From an uncultured Lachnospiraceae bacterium (GTDB taxonomy: Bacteria > Bacillota > Clostridia > Lachnospirales > Lachnospiraceae), in assembly GCA_947053345.1 (NCBI GenBank), contig CAMRSM010000008.1, positions 1 through 64,000 on the forward strand: 64,000 nt of DNA, written 5' to 3'. Position 1 is the first letter of the stretch; each line of letters opens with the position of its first letter. Below are positions 9,145 through 18,371 of this stretch, in pieces. The translations under genes were made by a program, and so were the position numbers. The notes beneath the pieces are model-generated. The model saw nothing but the letters and a program-made list of their open reading frames with translations. It searched no databases and was not told the origin of the DNA.

Positions 9145-9192
9145 AAGGAACCGAGCCGGAATACACGAAAGTGCCGGATCGGTTCCTTTTTT
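9145..9192 (+). terminator. Rho-independent terminator after spoIVA
   Basis: AAGGAACCGAGCCGG pairs with CCGGATCGGTTCCTT, followed by a run of T. Very strong stem. Confidence 0.9.
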
Positions 9193-9252
9193 CCGGGCAA
9201 ATTTTGGTGCCGGAAGCCTGTATGATAATTTAATCGAATTGCACAAATACTA

Positions 9253-9281
9253 TTTACATTTTGATTCCTGTATTGTATAAT
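9253..9281 (+). promoter_or_regulatory. Sigma-A promoter of the arabinanase gene
   Basis: TTTACA, a 17-bp spacer and TATAAT. The start of transcription would lie near 9288, directly before the dyad at 9295-9326. Confidence 0.75.
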
Positions 9282-9294
9282 GAGATTATAAGTT

Positions 9295-9326
9295 TAGAAA
9301 AATGTAAAACAATTTACGTTTTTCTA
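9295..9326 (+). promoter_or_regulatory. Dyad at the arabinanase transcription start (operator or leader hairpin)
   Basis: TAGAAAAATGTAAA and TTTACGTTTTTCTA form a 14-bp inverted repeat with one G-U pair around ACAA. A second hairpin, GGCTGC with GCAGCC, sits at 9348-9368. Position just after the predicted start suggests a repressor site or mRNA leader structure; which one cannot be told from sequence. Confidence 0.55.
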
Positions 9327-9409
9327 AAGGATTTCTTTTTAACGTAAGGCTGCGCCGGTGTGGCAGCCCGCAAAATGAAAATTTGGAACAGGAAAATGGA
9401 GGTTGTGCG

Positions 9410-11071
9410 ATGAGAAAGAAAAATGCAGTTCTTTTTGGGCTTTTATCCGCGGCAATGCTGTCCGTGGCAGTGACCGGCTGCGGCAAGGAGAAAGAGGGGA
9501 CTCCGGATCCGACACAGGGTGTTCCGGGGGATGTCACGCAGGGCGTGCCGACGGGGACACAGGATGTGCAGGGTACAAAGGCACCGGAACCTACCGCAGA
9601 GCCAACCCCTGAACCAACTCCGTTTGAGGAGGTTGACATCAACTATAAGCGGGTGAGCGTACATGACCCTTCGATTGTAAAAGCGGATGATACATATTAT
9701 ATTTTCGGCTCGCATAAAGCCTGGGCGAAGAGCAAGGATCTGATCCAGTGGACGGTCTTTTCAAATAATATCAACTCCAATCTTGGCTCCCTGTTCGGGG
9801 ATATCTGGGAGGAGTGGAGTAAGACCGCGACCAACCCGGATATGAACGGGAATATGTGGGCACCGGATGTCATCTACAACGAAAATATGGGGAAGTACTG
9901 CATGTATATGAGTGTGAACGGGGACGACTGGAATTCCGTCATCACGCTGCTTACCGCGGATGAAATCGAAGGACCGTACGAGTACATCGGGCCTGTCGTC
10001 TACTCCGGATTTAACACCACAACCCATCCGGCGGAGAAGACGGATGTATATCAGGTGCTTGGGGAAGGGGCGGACCTGACCCGCTACCAGAGCACGAGCG
10101 TGACGAAACTAAACGCCATTGATCCTTGTGTGAAGTTTGACGAGAACGGCGACCTGTGGATGGTATATGGATCTTGGTTTGGCGGGCTGTACATGCTCAA
10201 GCTCGACAAGGGAACCGGGCTGCGCGATTACACTTATACCTACGAGACCGTGGAGGATGCCTCGGATGCCTACCATGGGATCAAGATCGCGGGCGGGCAC
10301 GGTGTTTCCGGTGAAGCCCCGTATATCTTGAAAGTGGGCGACTATTACTATCTCTTTGTTTCATACGGCGGGCTTACCGCGCAGGGTGGGTATCAGATGC
10401 GCACGTTCCGTTCCGAAAATATTTATGGGCCGTACGTGGATCAGAACGGGGTGTCGGCCGTTTATTCACATGGGGTAGCAAACAATCTGCAGGGTAAGGT
10501 CGGGCTGCGCATCATGTCCTCCTACAAACTTGCAGGAAATTTTGAGACCCATGTGGCGCAGGGGCATAACTCTGCCTTTGTGGATGACGACGGAAAGATT
10601 TATGTTGTGTACCATACAAGGTTTGAGAAGGGCAAGGGCGGCATTGCGGAGGCGCATGAAGTCCGTGTGCAGCAGCTCTTTGTAAACCAGGACGGCTGGC
10701 TGATTGCTGCCCCTTACGAGTATTCCGGGGAGAACCTGCCGGAAACAAATCTCGCAAAGGAGCAGATGGTTGGGGAATATGAATTTATCATCCATAACCC
10801 GGTCATGTATTACGGTATGGGGAAGATGGACAACGAGGTGCTCGGTGTCGTGGATACCAATATCATCCAGCTGAACGAGGATGGGACGGTAACCGGGGAT
10901 TTTACCGGGACATGGACTTACGAGGACGGAAAGGCCGATATGACGATCACTGTGAAGGATGTGGAGTATAAAGGCTATTTCCTGCGCCAGGCTACCGAGG
11001 GCATCCATAAAGTAGTGACCTGCTTTACGGCGGCGGGCGGCAATGTCTGCGTATGGGGAAGCCAGAAATAG
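9410..11071 (+). CDS. GH43 endo-1,5-alpha-L-arabinanase-like lipoprotein
   Basis: Extracellular hydrolase of arabinan side chains. The N-terminus is a lipoprotein signal with lipobox VTGC, Cys at residue 24. A Pro/Thr-rich linker follows to about residue 75, then the five-blade GH43 catalytic domain. Catalytic acids are visible: base in HDPSI, pKa-modulating Asp in AIDPCV, and general acid Glu in SGEAPYI. The last 100 residues form a beta-rich C-terminal domain as in extracellular endo-arabinanases. ATG 9410 follows GGAGGT; an ATG at 9383 would spoil the signal peptide. The gene has its own promoter and terminator. It is the only secreted glycosidase here. Confidence 0.88.
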   Translation: MRKKNAVLFGLLSAAMLSVAVTGCGKEKEGTPDPTQGVPGDVTQGVPTGTQDVQGTKAPEPTAEPTPEPTPFEEVDINYKRVSVHDPSIVKADDTYYIFGSHKAWAKSKDLIQWTVFSNNINSNLGSLFGDIWEEWSKTATNPDMNGNMWAPDVIYNENMGKYCMYMSVNGDDWNSVITLLTADEIEGPYEYIGPVVYSGFNTTTHPAEKTDVYQVLGEGADLTRYQSTSVTKLNAIDPCVKFDENGDLWMVYGSWFGGLYMLKLDKGTGLRDYTYTYETVEDASDAYHGIKIAGGHGVSGEAPYILKVGDYYYLFVSYGGLTAQGGYQMRTFRSENIYGPYVDQNGVSAVYSHGVANNLQGKVGLRIMSSYKLAGNFETHVAQGHNSAFVDDDGKIYVVYHTRFEKGKGGIAEAHEVRVQQLFVNQDGWLIAAPYEYSGENLPETNLAKEQMVGEYEFIIHNPVMYYGMGKMDNEVLGVVDTNIIQLNEDGTVTGDFTGTWTYEDGKADMTITVKDVEYKGYFLRQATEGIHKVVTCFTAAGGNVCVWGSQK

Positions 11072-11113
11072 GTTTAAGGCAGTGTAAACAAAAATAGAAT
11101 ACCGGAAAAAAAT

Positions 11114-11162
11114 AACAAAGAAACCGTGAAATCCCAGCCAGGGATTTCACGGTTTCTTTGTT
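11114..11162. terminator. Strong terminator hairpin after the arabinanase gene
   Basis: A perfect 22-bp stem (AACAAAGAAACCGTGAAATC and onward) around AGCCA. The T-rich end of the right arm serves the + strand. Confidence 0.85.
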
Positions 11163-11261
11163 GTGGGATTATTTTGGGAAGGGGCGGCTCCGAAGGAAAA
11201 CAAAGACTACTTTGTTTTAAAAACTTTTATAATAAAAAAATGCAGAATATTAAAAATTTGC

Positions 11262-11290
11262 TTGTTAAACCATTTTGAGTCGTGTATAAT
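11262..11290 (+). promoter_or_regulatory. Sigma-A promoter of the chemoreceptor gene
   Basis: TTGTTA, a 17-bp spacer and TATAAT. No sigma-28 motility pattern was seen here. Confidence 0.7.
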
Positions 11291-11372
11291 ATAAGTACAG
11301 GCTGCAGGGCAAAATTATCTGGGGGGATATTCCTGCGTTATCCTGTATTTATGAAAAAAGGAGAAATAATTT

Positions 11373-13427
11373 ATGGCAAATCCAAAAATGAACCAAAGTA
11401 ACCAGACGGATCAGGAACAAAGAGGGGCAATCAAGAAAAAACTTTTGTTCCGCACGATCGTGCCGATGATCTCAGGACTTGTTCTCACCGCAATCTTAAT
11501 CTCACTAATCTCAGCCAGCGCGATGAAAAACCTGCAAAATGAGAATATCAAAAACAGTTCTTTGAACGTTTCGTATCAGATCAGCGAGTATTTCACAAAA
11601 TACATGGAGATCACAAAACAACTTGCCGCAAACCAGGAAGTGATTGATTTGTGTGAAATAGTAAAGCCCGGCCAGAAAATCACGGAAGCGGAAAAATATG
11701 AAGCAGTCATGGCGACACTGAAAAATATGCATAAGACGGATGAAGTCAACGTGACGGCCATCTGGGTTGCGGATTTTGATTCCAGCCAGTTTGCTGAGGA
11801 TATCGGCTATGTTAGTGAACTCGGAAAGTGGAATATCACGGAACGGAGCTGGTACAAGGAGATGATCGCTTCCGGCGGCACCGTCGTTTCCGAGCCTTAT
11901 GTGAACAGCTCGGACGGAAACCTGATCTCCAGTATCGTCACGCCAATCTACGGCGCGTCCGGAAATCTTGTCGGTATCGCCGCCCTGGATCTTTCCTTAA
12001 AGGCAGTGACCGATATGATGTCGGGGCACAGCCTTGGAAAAACAGGCTTTTTCTTCCTGATGACACGTGCCGGCATGATCATGTACGCGCCGGATACTGG
12101 CAAGGTACAGACCACGTTCCAAAACCTTGATATTGCTTCTGATGTAAAAAGTGCTTTTTCCAACGGAAAATACGGGGATTATACATACCGTTACGACGGG
12201 CACAAAAATTATGGCTATATGAGCCAGGTCGGTTCAAACGGCTGGGTTGTGCTAAGCGGCATGCCAAGCCTTGAATATAATTCTGATTTTTACAAAGTTT
12301 TGGGCAGTATCGTCCTTCTCTTTGCCTGTATCATCGCCGTGCTGTGTGTGATTATTTCGAAGATCGCGGTGGGTATCGTGCGGCCGGTCCATGAGCTGCA
12401 TGAAGTGGCGGAACGGCTTGCCCGCGGGGAACTGGATGTAAAGATCGACATTGTTTCAAACGATGAGATCGGTGCCGTTGCGGTGGCGATCGACAAGACT
12501 GTAGTCCGGCTCAAAGATTACATCAAATATATTGATGAAATCGCAAAGGTTCTGGACGAGATCGCAAAAGGTAATCTCTGCTTCACATTAGAGCAGGATT
12601 ATGCTGGGGATTTTAACAAGATCAAACAGGCGCTTTTGCACATTGCAGACACACTGACCGGGACGATCAAGGGAATCCGTGCATCGGCGGAACAGGTAAA
12701 CGGCGGCGCGGAGCAGATCTCCCAAGCGGCGCAGGCGCTGGCAGAAGGTGCTACCAACCAGGCGGCGGCGGTCGACGAACTGCTTGCGACGGTGGGGGAT
12801 ATTTCCGGCCATGTGCGGCAGAACGCAGATTATTCAAGGGGTGCTGTGGAAAACGCGAACGAGGTGAAGCAAAAGATTGAGATGAGCAACCAGGAAATGC
12901 ATCAGCTTGTCGAGGCAATGGAGGAGATCAACAGCTGCTCCGATGCTATCCGCGCCATCATCGCAAACATTGAACAGATTGCGGACCAGACAAGCCTGCT
13001 GTCCTTAAACGCTTCCATCGAGGCAGCCCGTGCCGGGGAAATGGGCAAGGGATTTGCGGTCGTTGCCGGGGAGGTGGGGAATCTGTCAAGGGAAAGTGCC
13101 TCCGCCGTGCAAAAGTCCACCGAACTGATTGAAAATTCGGTCAACGCGGTCAAGCGCGGGATGGAACTGGTGGGCAAGGCAGCCGGGCGGCTTGTCGAGT
13201 CGGTCGACGGTGTTGTTGGCCTCGCGGGTATGATGGATGAACTTTCCGCTGCTGCCCAAAATGAGATGAACAGCTTGAGTGAAGTGGAAAAGGGCATTGA
13301 ACAGATTGCCGGTGTCGTGACGGACAACTCTGCGATGGCGCAGGAAAGCGCCGCATCCAGCGAACAGCTTTCGGCGCAGGCGACGACCTTAAACGGAATG
13401 ATCGACCTGTTTCAAATCGAGCCATAA
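11373..13427 (+). CDS. Methyl-accepting chemotaxis protein with dCache sensor
   Basis: A membrane chemoreceptor of 684 residues. A first transmembrane span at about residues 27-50 is followed by an extracellular double-Cache domain of about 260 residues ([12 protein letters not shown] and [13 protein letters not shown] are typical). A second span lies at about 308-330, then HAMP ([19 protein letters not shown]) with a second HAMP-like segment. The signalling coiled coil contains the conserved hairpin tip [20 protein letters not shown] and FAVVAGEV. It would control CheA/CheW, none of which are in this window. Monocistronic with its own promoter, start ATG after AAAGGAGAA. The ligand is unknown; dCache receptors often bind amino acids or organic acids. 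Confidence 0.95.
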   Translation: MANPKMNQSNQTDQEQRGAIKKKLLFRTIVPMISGLVLTAILISLISASAMKNLQNENIKNSSLNVSYQISEYFTKYMEITKQLAANQEVIDLCEIVKPGQKITEAEKYEAVMATLKNMHKTDEVNVTAIWVADFDSSQFAEDIGYVSELGKWNITERSWYKEMIASGGTVVSEPYVNSSDGNLISSIVTPIYGASGNLVGIAALDLSLKAVTDMMSGHSLGKTGFFFLMTRAGMIMYAPDTGKVQTTFQNLDIASDVKSAFSNGKYGDYTYRYDGHKNYGYMSQVGSNGWVVLSGMPSLEYNSDFYKVLGSIVLLFACIIAVLCVIISKIAVGIVRPVHELHEVAERLARGELDVKIDIVSNDEIGAVAVAIDKTVVRLKDYIKYIDEIAKVLDEIAKGNLCFTLEQDYAGDFNKIKQALLHIADTLTGTIKGIRASAEQVNGGAEQISQAAQALAEGATNQAAAVDELLATVGDISGHVRQNADYSRGAVENANEVKQKIEMSNQEMHQLVEAMEEINSCSDAIRAIIANIEQIADQTSLLSLNASIEAARAGEMGKGFAVVAGEVGNLSRESASAVQKSTELIENSVNAVKRGMELVGKAAGRLVESVDGVVGLAGMMDELSAAAQNEMNSLSEVEKGIEQIAGVVTDNSAMAQESAASSEQLSAQATTLNGMIDLFQIEP

Positions 13428-13435
13428 GAAGAACC

Positions 13436-13470
13436 GGGAGGGGAAGTATGCGGCGGCATTCCCCTCCTGC
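13436..13470 (+). terminator. Hairpin terminator after the chemoreceptor gene
   Basis: GGAGGGGAA pairs with TTCCCCTCC across a GC-rich loop. The T tract is weak, so termination efficiency is uncertain. Confidence 0.55.
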
Positions 13471-13502
13471 CATATTTCTGCGAAAAAAGAATACAATAAA
13501 TA

Positions 13503-13531
13503 TTGACAAATTTCCGAAAGGTTGTTATAAT
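13503..13531 (+). promoter_or_regulatory. Consensus sigma-A promoter of the NlpC/P60 gene
   Basis: TTGACA, a 17-bp spacer and TATAAT, a perfect match to both consensus boxes. Confidence 0.88.
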
Positions 13532-13599
13532 AACTTCGTAATAAAGTTAATAAGTTTGTAACAATTCGGAATATTGATTTAATATTTATGGAGGAACAC

Positions 13600-14712
13600 A
13601 TGACGAGGATTGTGAAAACAGCAGCGTTGGCTGCCATAACGGTTACTATGCTTTCATCCACACCACTTACCTTGGCACTGGCGGACACCGATTCGAGCGC
13701 GCTTGGCGGTTTTTCGTACCTGTATGAAAATTACCTTACGACACAGGATGAGGAAGGGAATGAGGAGGAAGTTACGGCATCCCTGCTTTCTGACAAAGTA
13801 ACAATCCCTGAAAATGTGGCCATTGCGAATGTAAACGATTCGTGCAACATCCGTGAGGGTGCGGGGACAAACTATAATATCATCGGCATTTTCCCGCGCA
13901 ATGCGTACTGTGTTGTGCTGGATGAAAAAGACGGCTGGGCGCATATCAAATCCGGCAGTGTGACCGGCTATATCAAAACAGACTACCTCTTTATGGGCGA
14001 GGAAGGTTACCGGAAAGCTTCCGAGCTTGTGACGCTGACCGCAACGGTCACCGCCGGCTCGGTCAATGTCCGCACGGAGCCGTCCACCGCGAGCGATGAT
14101 ACCATCATCATGGAAGTGAGCCGCGGTGAGCAGCTGGAAGTTGTGGAGGAAGCGATCCTGAACAAAAATGACGAGAAAGCCATGATGTGGGTAAAGGTGA
14201 TCGTGGACAGCTCGGATATGAAAGAGTCAGAAGGGGATTCCTACGGTTATTTGAGCAGTGAGTTCGTCAGTGTGGGCTATAATTGGAAGACTGCGGTAAA
14301 GATTGACCCGATTGACGCTTCGGTTTCGGCGATCCGCCAGAAGGTTGTTGCGGAGGCAAAAAAACACATTGGTCTGCGGTATGTATGGGGTGGTACGAGT
14401 CTTACCAAAGGGGCCGATTGCTCCGGTTTCTGCCTTGCAGTATACCGCGCATGTGGCATCAGCACAAAGAAGATGCCGAGGACTTCCTACGATATGGCGG
14501 CATCCTCCGCGGGAAAGACGGTTTCCCTTGCGAACGCGAAGCCGGGCGATCTCGTATTTTACGGTTCCCGCAGCGGAGTTGACCATGTGGCGCTCTACAT
14601 TGGAAACAATAAAGTAATCCATGAGAGCGGGCGGAAAGAAGGCTGCAAAATATCCAATGTGAATTACAGGACGATCGTCAAGATCAAGAACTTTATTGAT
14701 TATATTTATTGA
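13600..14712 (+). CDS. Secreted SH3 / NlpC-P60 peptidoglycan endopeptidase
   Basis: A cell-wall hydrolase with a Sec signal peptide (residues 1 to about 28, cleavage near LALA-D). Two bacterial SH3 domains follow: about 75-130, with CNIREGAGTNYNIIG, and about 145-220, with VNVRTEPSTASD. A C-terminal NlpC/P60 cysteine peptidase occupies about 240-370. Catalytic Cys is in KGADCSGFCLAVY, catalytic His in VDHVALYIG and the third polar residue in VIHES. Such enzymes cut D-Glu/m-DAP stem-peptide bonds. The ATG at 13600 follows GGAGGA; the ATG at 13588 has no ribosome site. Strong own promoter and terminator, so it is a single-gene unit with likely high expression. Confidence 0.92.
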   Translation: MTRIVKTAALAAITVTMLSSTPLTLALADTDSSALGGFSYLYENYLTTQDEEGNEEEVTASLLSDKVTIPENVAIANVNDSCNIREGAGTNYNIIGIFPRNAYCVVLDEKDGWAHIKSGSVTGYIKTDYLFMGEEGYRKASELVTLTATVTAGSVNVRTEPSTASDDTIIMEVSRGEQLEVVEEAILNKNDEKAMMWVKVIVDSSDMKESEGDSYGYLSSEFVSVGYNWKTAVKIDPIDASVSAIRQKVVAEAKKHIGLRYVWGGTSLTKGADCSGFCLAVYRACGISTKKMPRTSYDMAASSAGKTVSLANAKPGDLVFYGSRSGVDHVALYIGNNKVIHESGRKEGCKISNVNYRTIVKIKNFIDYIY

Positions 14713-14728
14713 TGGGCACGAACCAGAA

Positions 14729-14763
14729 CCTGCCGGAAAGAAAAGCTTTCCGGCAGGTTTTTT
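14729..14763 (+). terminator. Rho-independent terminator after the NlpC/P60 gene
   Basis: CCTGCCGGAAAG pairs with CTTTCCGGCAGG, followed by TTTTTT. Textbook structure. Confidence 0.95.
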
Positions 14764-14931
14764 GTCCTTGCAAAGGGGATATTTTGCCGAAAACAATATT
14801 TGCTCAATGGTTCGCAATAAAAGAATAGCGATTGTGTAATGATTTTGTTATAATAATGACAGCAATATTTGATTATTATGAACCAACTTGAATGATGTGT
14901 GAAAATCAGTGGATACAAGGAGGGTGTTGCG

Positions 14932-17001
14932 GTGACTTACTCAAGAGCCTGGCTGAATTATCAGGCCGTAGATCACATCCGTTTCCCGTTTGATACGCTG
15001 TATGCGGAAACAGGGCGGGAACGCATTCTGGTTGCTGCCAAAGAGCTGCAGCAGGCGGCAAAGGAACTAGCAAAAGCAAGATTGAATTGTATATCATATC
15101 TTGCGGAAACCAAGGAGGTCAAAGGCTCGGACGGGGATGGGACGGCTTCTGCTTACGTGGGCAGGAGCGCGATTTTTATGGAGACCGTTCCGGGAAAATT
15201 GTCCGTGCCAAATGAGGAGGGGTTTTTGATCCGCAAGGAGAACCGTGGGCTTGTCATCTGCGGTGGAGGGGAAAGCGGGCTTTTATATGGAACCTTTGAA
15301 CTCATCCGCATCATGCAGACGAAACCGCAGTTTTTCTCCAAGATATGTTCCGGCAGACAGACCGTGGAAAAAATACCGGAAAACCCGCTGCGCATGCTGA
15401 ACCACTGGGATAACACGGACGGCAGCATTGAGCGCGGCTATGCGGGGAATTCCTTCTTTTTTGATGACCATAAACTGATCATCGATGAGCGTACAAGGGA
15501 TTATGCCAGATTGTTAGCTTCTGTCGGTATCAACGGCACGGTCATCAACAATGTCAACGTGCGCGGTGCGGCGACCGAACTGATTACGGAACGCTACCTG
15601 CCACAACTTTCAAAACTGGCTAAGCTCTTTGGGGAGTATGGCATAAAACTTTATTTAAGCCTGAATTTTGCCGCGCCGATTGAGCTCGGTAGCCTTCCGG
15701 GCTGCGATCCGCTTGACGGGAAAGTACAAAGTTTCTGGAAAAAGAAGATGAAAGAAGTATATGCCGCGGTTCCGTCGCTCGGCGGTTTTCTGGTCAAGGC
15801 AGACTCGGAAGGAAGACCCGGACCGTTCACGTACGGGAGGAACCATGCAGAAGGAGCCAATATGCTGGCCAGGGCAGTTCGTCCGTACGGCGGGCTTATC
15901 ATCTGGCGCTGCTTTGTCTACAACTGTAGACAGGACTGGCGTGACCGCAAGACCGACCGTGCGAGGGCAGGCTATGACAATTTCATGCCGCTTGACGGGC
16001 AGTTTGACGACAATGTTATCTTACAGATTAAAAACGGCCCGATGGATTTTCAGGTCCGAGAGCCGGTATCCCCTCTTTTTTCAGGGCTTAAGGCAACCAA
16101 TATGATGCTTGAGGTGCAGGCGGCACAAGAGTACACCGGGCAGCAAAAGCATCTGTGTTATCTGGTTCCGATGTGGAAAGAAGTGCTGGATTTTAAGACC
16201 TATGCAGCCGAAAAGGGCGGGGAGGGCGCGGACATGGTGGCGGACATTGTTTCCGGAAGGCTGTACGGGCAGAAAAACTGCGGAATGGCGGCCGTGGCCA
16301 ATACGGGAAACGATGAGAACTGGACCGGGCATGACATGGCGGCTGCCAATTTTTACGGCTTTGGCAGGCTTGCATTTGATGCGGGGCTGACGGCGGAGGA
16401 GATTGCAAAAGAGTGGATCCGCTGCACTTACGGTTGCAACCGGGAGATCATGGACTGTATGCTGCCGATGCTGTTGTCGTCATGGGAAACCTATGAAAAG
16501 TATACCTCACCGCTCGGCATTGGCTGGATGGTCAACCCGTCGCACCACTACGGGCCGAATGTGGACGGCTACGAGTATGACCGATGGGGAACTTACCATT
16601 ATTCGGACTGCCACGGCATGGGCGTTGACCGCACGATGGCGGGGACGGGCTATGTTGCCCAGTACAGAGAACCGAACCGTTCCATGTACGCGGACGTGAA
16701 AACCTGTCCGGAAGAACTCCTGCTTTTTTTCCATCATGTGCCGTATACATACGAGTTAAAAACGGGAAAAACCCTCATCCAGCATATCTACGACAGCCAT
16801 TTTGAGGGGGCGATGCAGGCACAGAATATGCTGCTTAATTTTGACTCCCTGAAACATACGCTCCCGCCGGGGGATTTTGAACGCATCCACACCCGGCTCA
16901 AGATACAGGCTGACCACGCCAAGGAATGGCGTGACCGGATCAACACCTATTATTTCCGGATATCAGGGATTCCGGACGAGAAGGGGCGCACGATATATTA
17001 A
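14932..17001 (+). CDS. GH67 alpha-glucuronidase, intracellular
   Basis: Removes (4-O-methyl)glucuronic acid from the non-reducing end of aldouronic acids derived from glucuronoxylan. The 689-residue protein has no signal peptide. GH67 signatures: KADSEGRPGPFTYGRNHAEG (general acid Glu) near residue 285, IIWRCFVYN, and LDGQFDDNVILQIKNGPMDF with the catalytic Asp and the following REPVSPLFSG Glu. The preferred start is GTG at 14932, seven bases after AAGGAGGG; an upstream GTG at 14899 lacks a site. A TATAAT box at 14849-14854 has no good -35, which suggests activator-dependent expression. It leads the glucuronate/xylan gene group. Confidence 0.95.
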   Translation: MTYSRAWLNYQAVDHIRFPFDTLYAETGRERILVAAKELQQAAKELAKARLNCISYLAETKEVKGSDGDGTASAYVGRSAIFMETVPGKLSVPNEEGFLIRKENRGLVICGGGESGLLYGTFELIRIMQTKPQFFSKICSGRQTVEKIPENPLRMLNHWDNTDGSIERGYAGNSFFFDDHKLIIDERTRDYARLLASVGINGTVINNVNVRGAATELITERYLPQLSKLAKLFGEYGIKLYLSLNFAAPIELGSLPGCDPLDGKVQSFWKKKMKEVYAAVPSLGGFLVKADSEGRPGPFTYGRNHAEGANMLARAVRPYGGLIIWRCFVYNCRQDWRDRKTDRARAGYDNFMPLDGQFDDNVILQIKNGPMDFQVREPVSPLFSGLKATNMMLEVQAAQEYTGQQKHLCYLVPMWKEVLDFKTYAAEKGGEGADMVADIVSGRLYGQKNCGMAAVANTGNDENWTGHDMAAANFYGFGRLAFDAGLTAEEIAKEWIRCTYGCNREIMDCMLPMLLSSWETYEKYTSPLGIGWMVNPSHHYGPNVDGYEYDRWGTYHYSDCHGMGVDRTMAGTGYVAQYREPNRSMYADVKTCPEELLLFFHHVPYTYELKTGKTLIQHIYDSHFEGAMQAQNMLLNFDSLKHTLPPGDFERIHTRLKIQADHAKEWRDRINTYYFRISGIPDEKGRTIY

Positions 17002-17005
17002 GCAC

Positions 17006-17119
17006 CGGAACTCAAAAACAGCATCTGCCCGGACAGCCCCGGAAGGATTTTCCGGGAGCCGTGCGGACGGAAAAGCCCTTCCACGGAGAAAAGGGGAAGG
17101 GAGGGCAGATGCGGAACTC
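17006..17119 (+). repeat. Structured intergenic repeat, copy R4, upstream of uxuA
   Basis: Fills almost the whole gap between the GH67 gene and uxuA. Both ends carry the terminus (CGGAACTCAAAAACAG and GCGGAACTCA). The outer stem is perfect: CATCTGCCC (17022-17030) with GGGCAGATG (17103-17111). Then come CCCC with GGGG, and the inner GGAAGG..TTTTCCG with CGGAAAA..CCTTCC. Stem sequence differs from other copies while pairing is kept. Confidence 0.85.
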
Positions 17120-17139
17120 AATATAGGAGGAACAAAATC

Positions 17140-18213
17140 ATGGACATGACATTGCGTTGGTATGGGAGTAAGCTCGACAGCGTTACGTTGCAGCAAATCC
17201 GGCAGATCCCGGGCGTGACGGGCGTAATCTCGGCGCTGCATGAGATTCCGGCAGGGGAGCCCTGGCCGGAAGCAGATGTGATCGCGCTGAAAAAAGAAAT
17301 CGAGGCGGCGGGCTTAAAGCTTCTCGGCATCGAGAGCATCAACGTGCACGAAGATATCAAACTTGGTTCACCAAACCGCGACCAGCTTATAGAAAACTAC
17401 ATCATATCCCTTGAGAGTGTCGGAAAGGCGGACATACACCTTGTATGCTACAATTTTATGCCGATCTTTGACTGGACAAGAACCGATCTCGCATTTCCGC
17501 TGCCGGATGGTTCAAACGCGTTGGCATACGACAAGCAGGTCATCGAGGGCATCCGTCCGGAAGATATGTTCGCACGCATTGAGAGCGCGAGCGGCGGCTT
17601 TATCCTGCCGGGATGGGAGCCGAACCGCAAGGACGAGATCAAGGAACTCTTCGAAAAATATAAAGGTATGACGGCGGAACGCCTGCTTGAAAATTACAAA
17701 TATTTTCTGGATGCGATCATGCCGACCTGCGAGAAATATAAGATCAAGATGGCAGTGCACCCGGACGACCCGGCATGGAATGTGTTCGGGCTGCCGCGCA
17801 TTGTGACCAGCGAGGCATCACTTCTTAAAATTGCGGAGCTCAACCCAAGCATCTACAACGGTTTCACACTCTGTACGGGCTCGCTCGGCAGTAATCTGGA
17901 AAACGATCTGCCAAAAATCATCCGCAATGAGAAGATCGCACCACGCATCCATTTCGCGCATGTGCGCAACATCAAATATGAAAACGAAAATTTCTTCCAT
18001 GAAAGCTCGCATCTTTCCGCGGACGGCAATTTTGACATGTATGAGATTATGAAAGCATTCCATGACATTGGTTTTGACGGTGTGTTAAGGCCGGATCACG
18101 GGCGCATGATCTGGGGAGAACAGGCAAGGCCGGGATACGGTCTTTACGACCGTGCCCTCGGCGTGGCATATCTCAACGGCCTGTGGGAAGCCGTCAACAA
18201 AGCAGATCGCTAG
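17140..18213 (+). CDS. uxuA: D-mannonate dehydratase
   Basis: Converts D-mannonate to 2-keto-3-deoxygluconate in glucuronate degradation. The 357-residue TIM-barrel enzyme starts MDMTLRWYG and shows LLGIESINVHEDIKLG, MAVHPDDPAW with metal ligands, IHFAHVRNIK and the C-terminal RPDHGRMIWGE, all diagnostic of UxuA. The ATG follows TATAGGAGGAA, whose sequence abuts repeat R4. It acts after fructuronate reductase, the next gene. The isomerase (UxaC) and KDG kinase/aldolase needed to complete the route are not in this window. Confidence 0.95.
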   Translation: MDMTLRWYGSKLDSVTLQQIRQIPGVTGVISALHEIPAGEPWPEADVIALKKEIEAAGLKLLGIESINVHEDIKLGSPNRDQLIENYIISLESVGKADIHLVCYNFMPIFDWTRTDLAFPLPDGSNALAYDKQVIEGIRPEDMFARIESASGGFILPGWEPNRKDEIKELFEKYKGMTAERLLENYKYFLDAIMPTCEKYKIKMAVHPDDPAWNVFGLPRIVTSEASLLKIAELNPSIYNGFTLCTGSLGSNLENDLPKIIRNEKIAPRIHFAHVRNIKYENENFFHESSHLSADGNFDMYEIMKAFHDIGFDGVLRPDHGRMIWGEQARPGYGLYDRALGVAYLNGLWEAVNKADR

Positions 18214-18371
18214 GATGCCGCATATGTGCGGGAACAAATAGCAGCGGATACCTGACTGTATGCATGTTGTTCGGTGTGAATTTTAATATAAAACATACCA
18301 AATATTTTTGCGTATATGAAACCGGGCAGGCAACGGGAAGGGAACTGCGGGATGAGATAAGGGGGGATATC

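Noticed and set aside
13503..13570. WalR-type box upstream of the NlpC/P60 gene
   Set aside because: TGTAAT-like half-sites are present but not with the required 5-base spacing.
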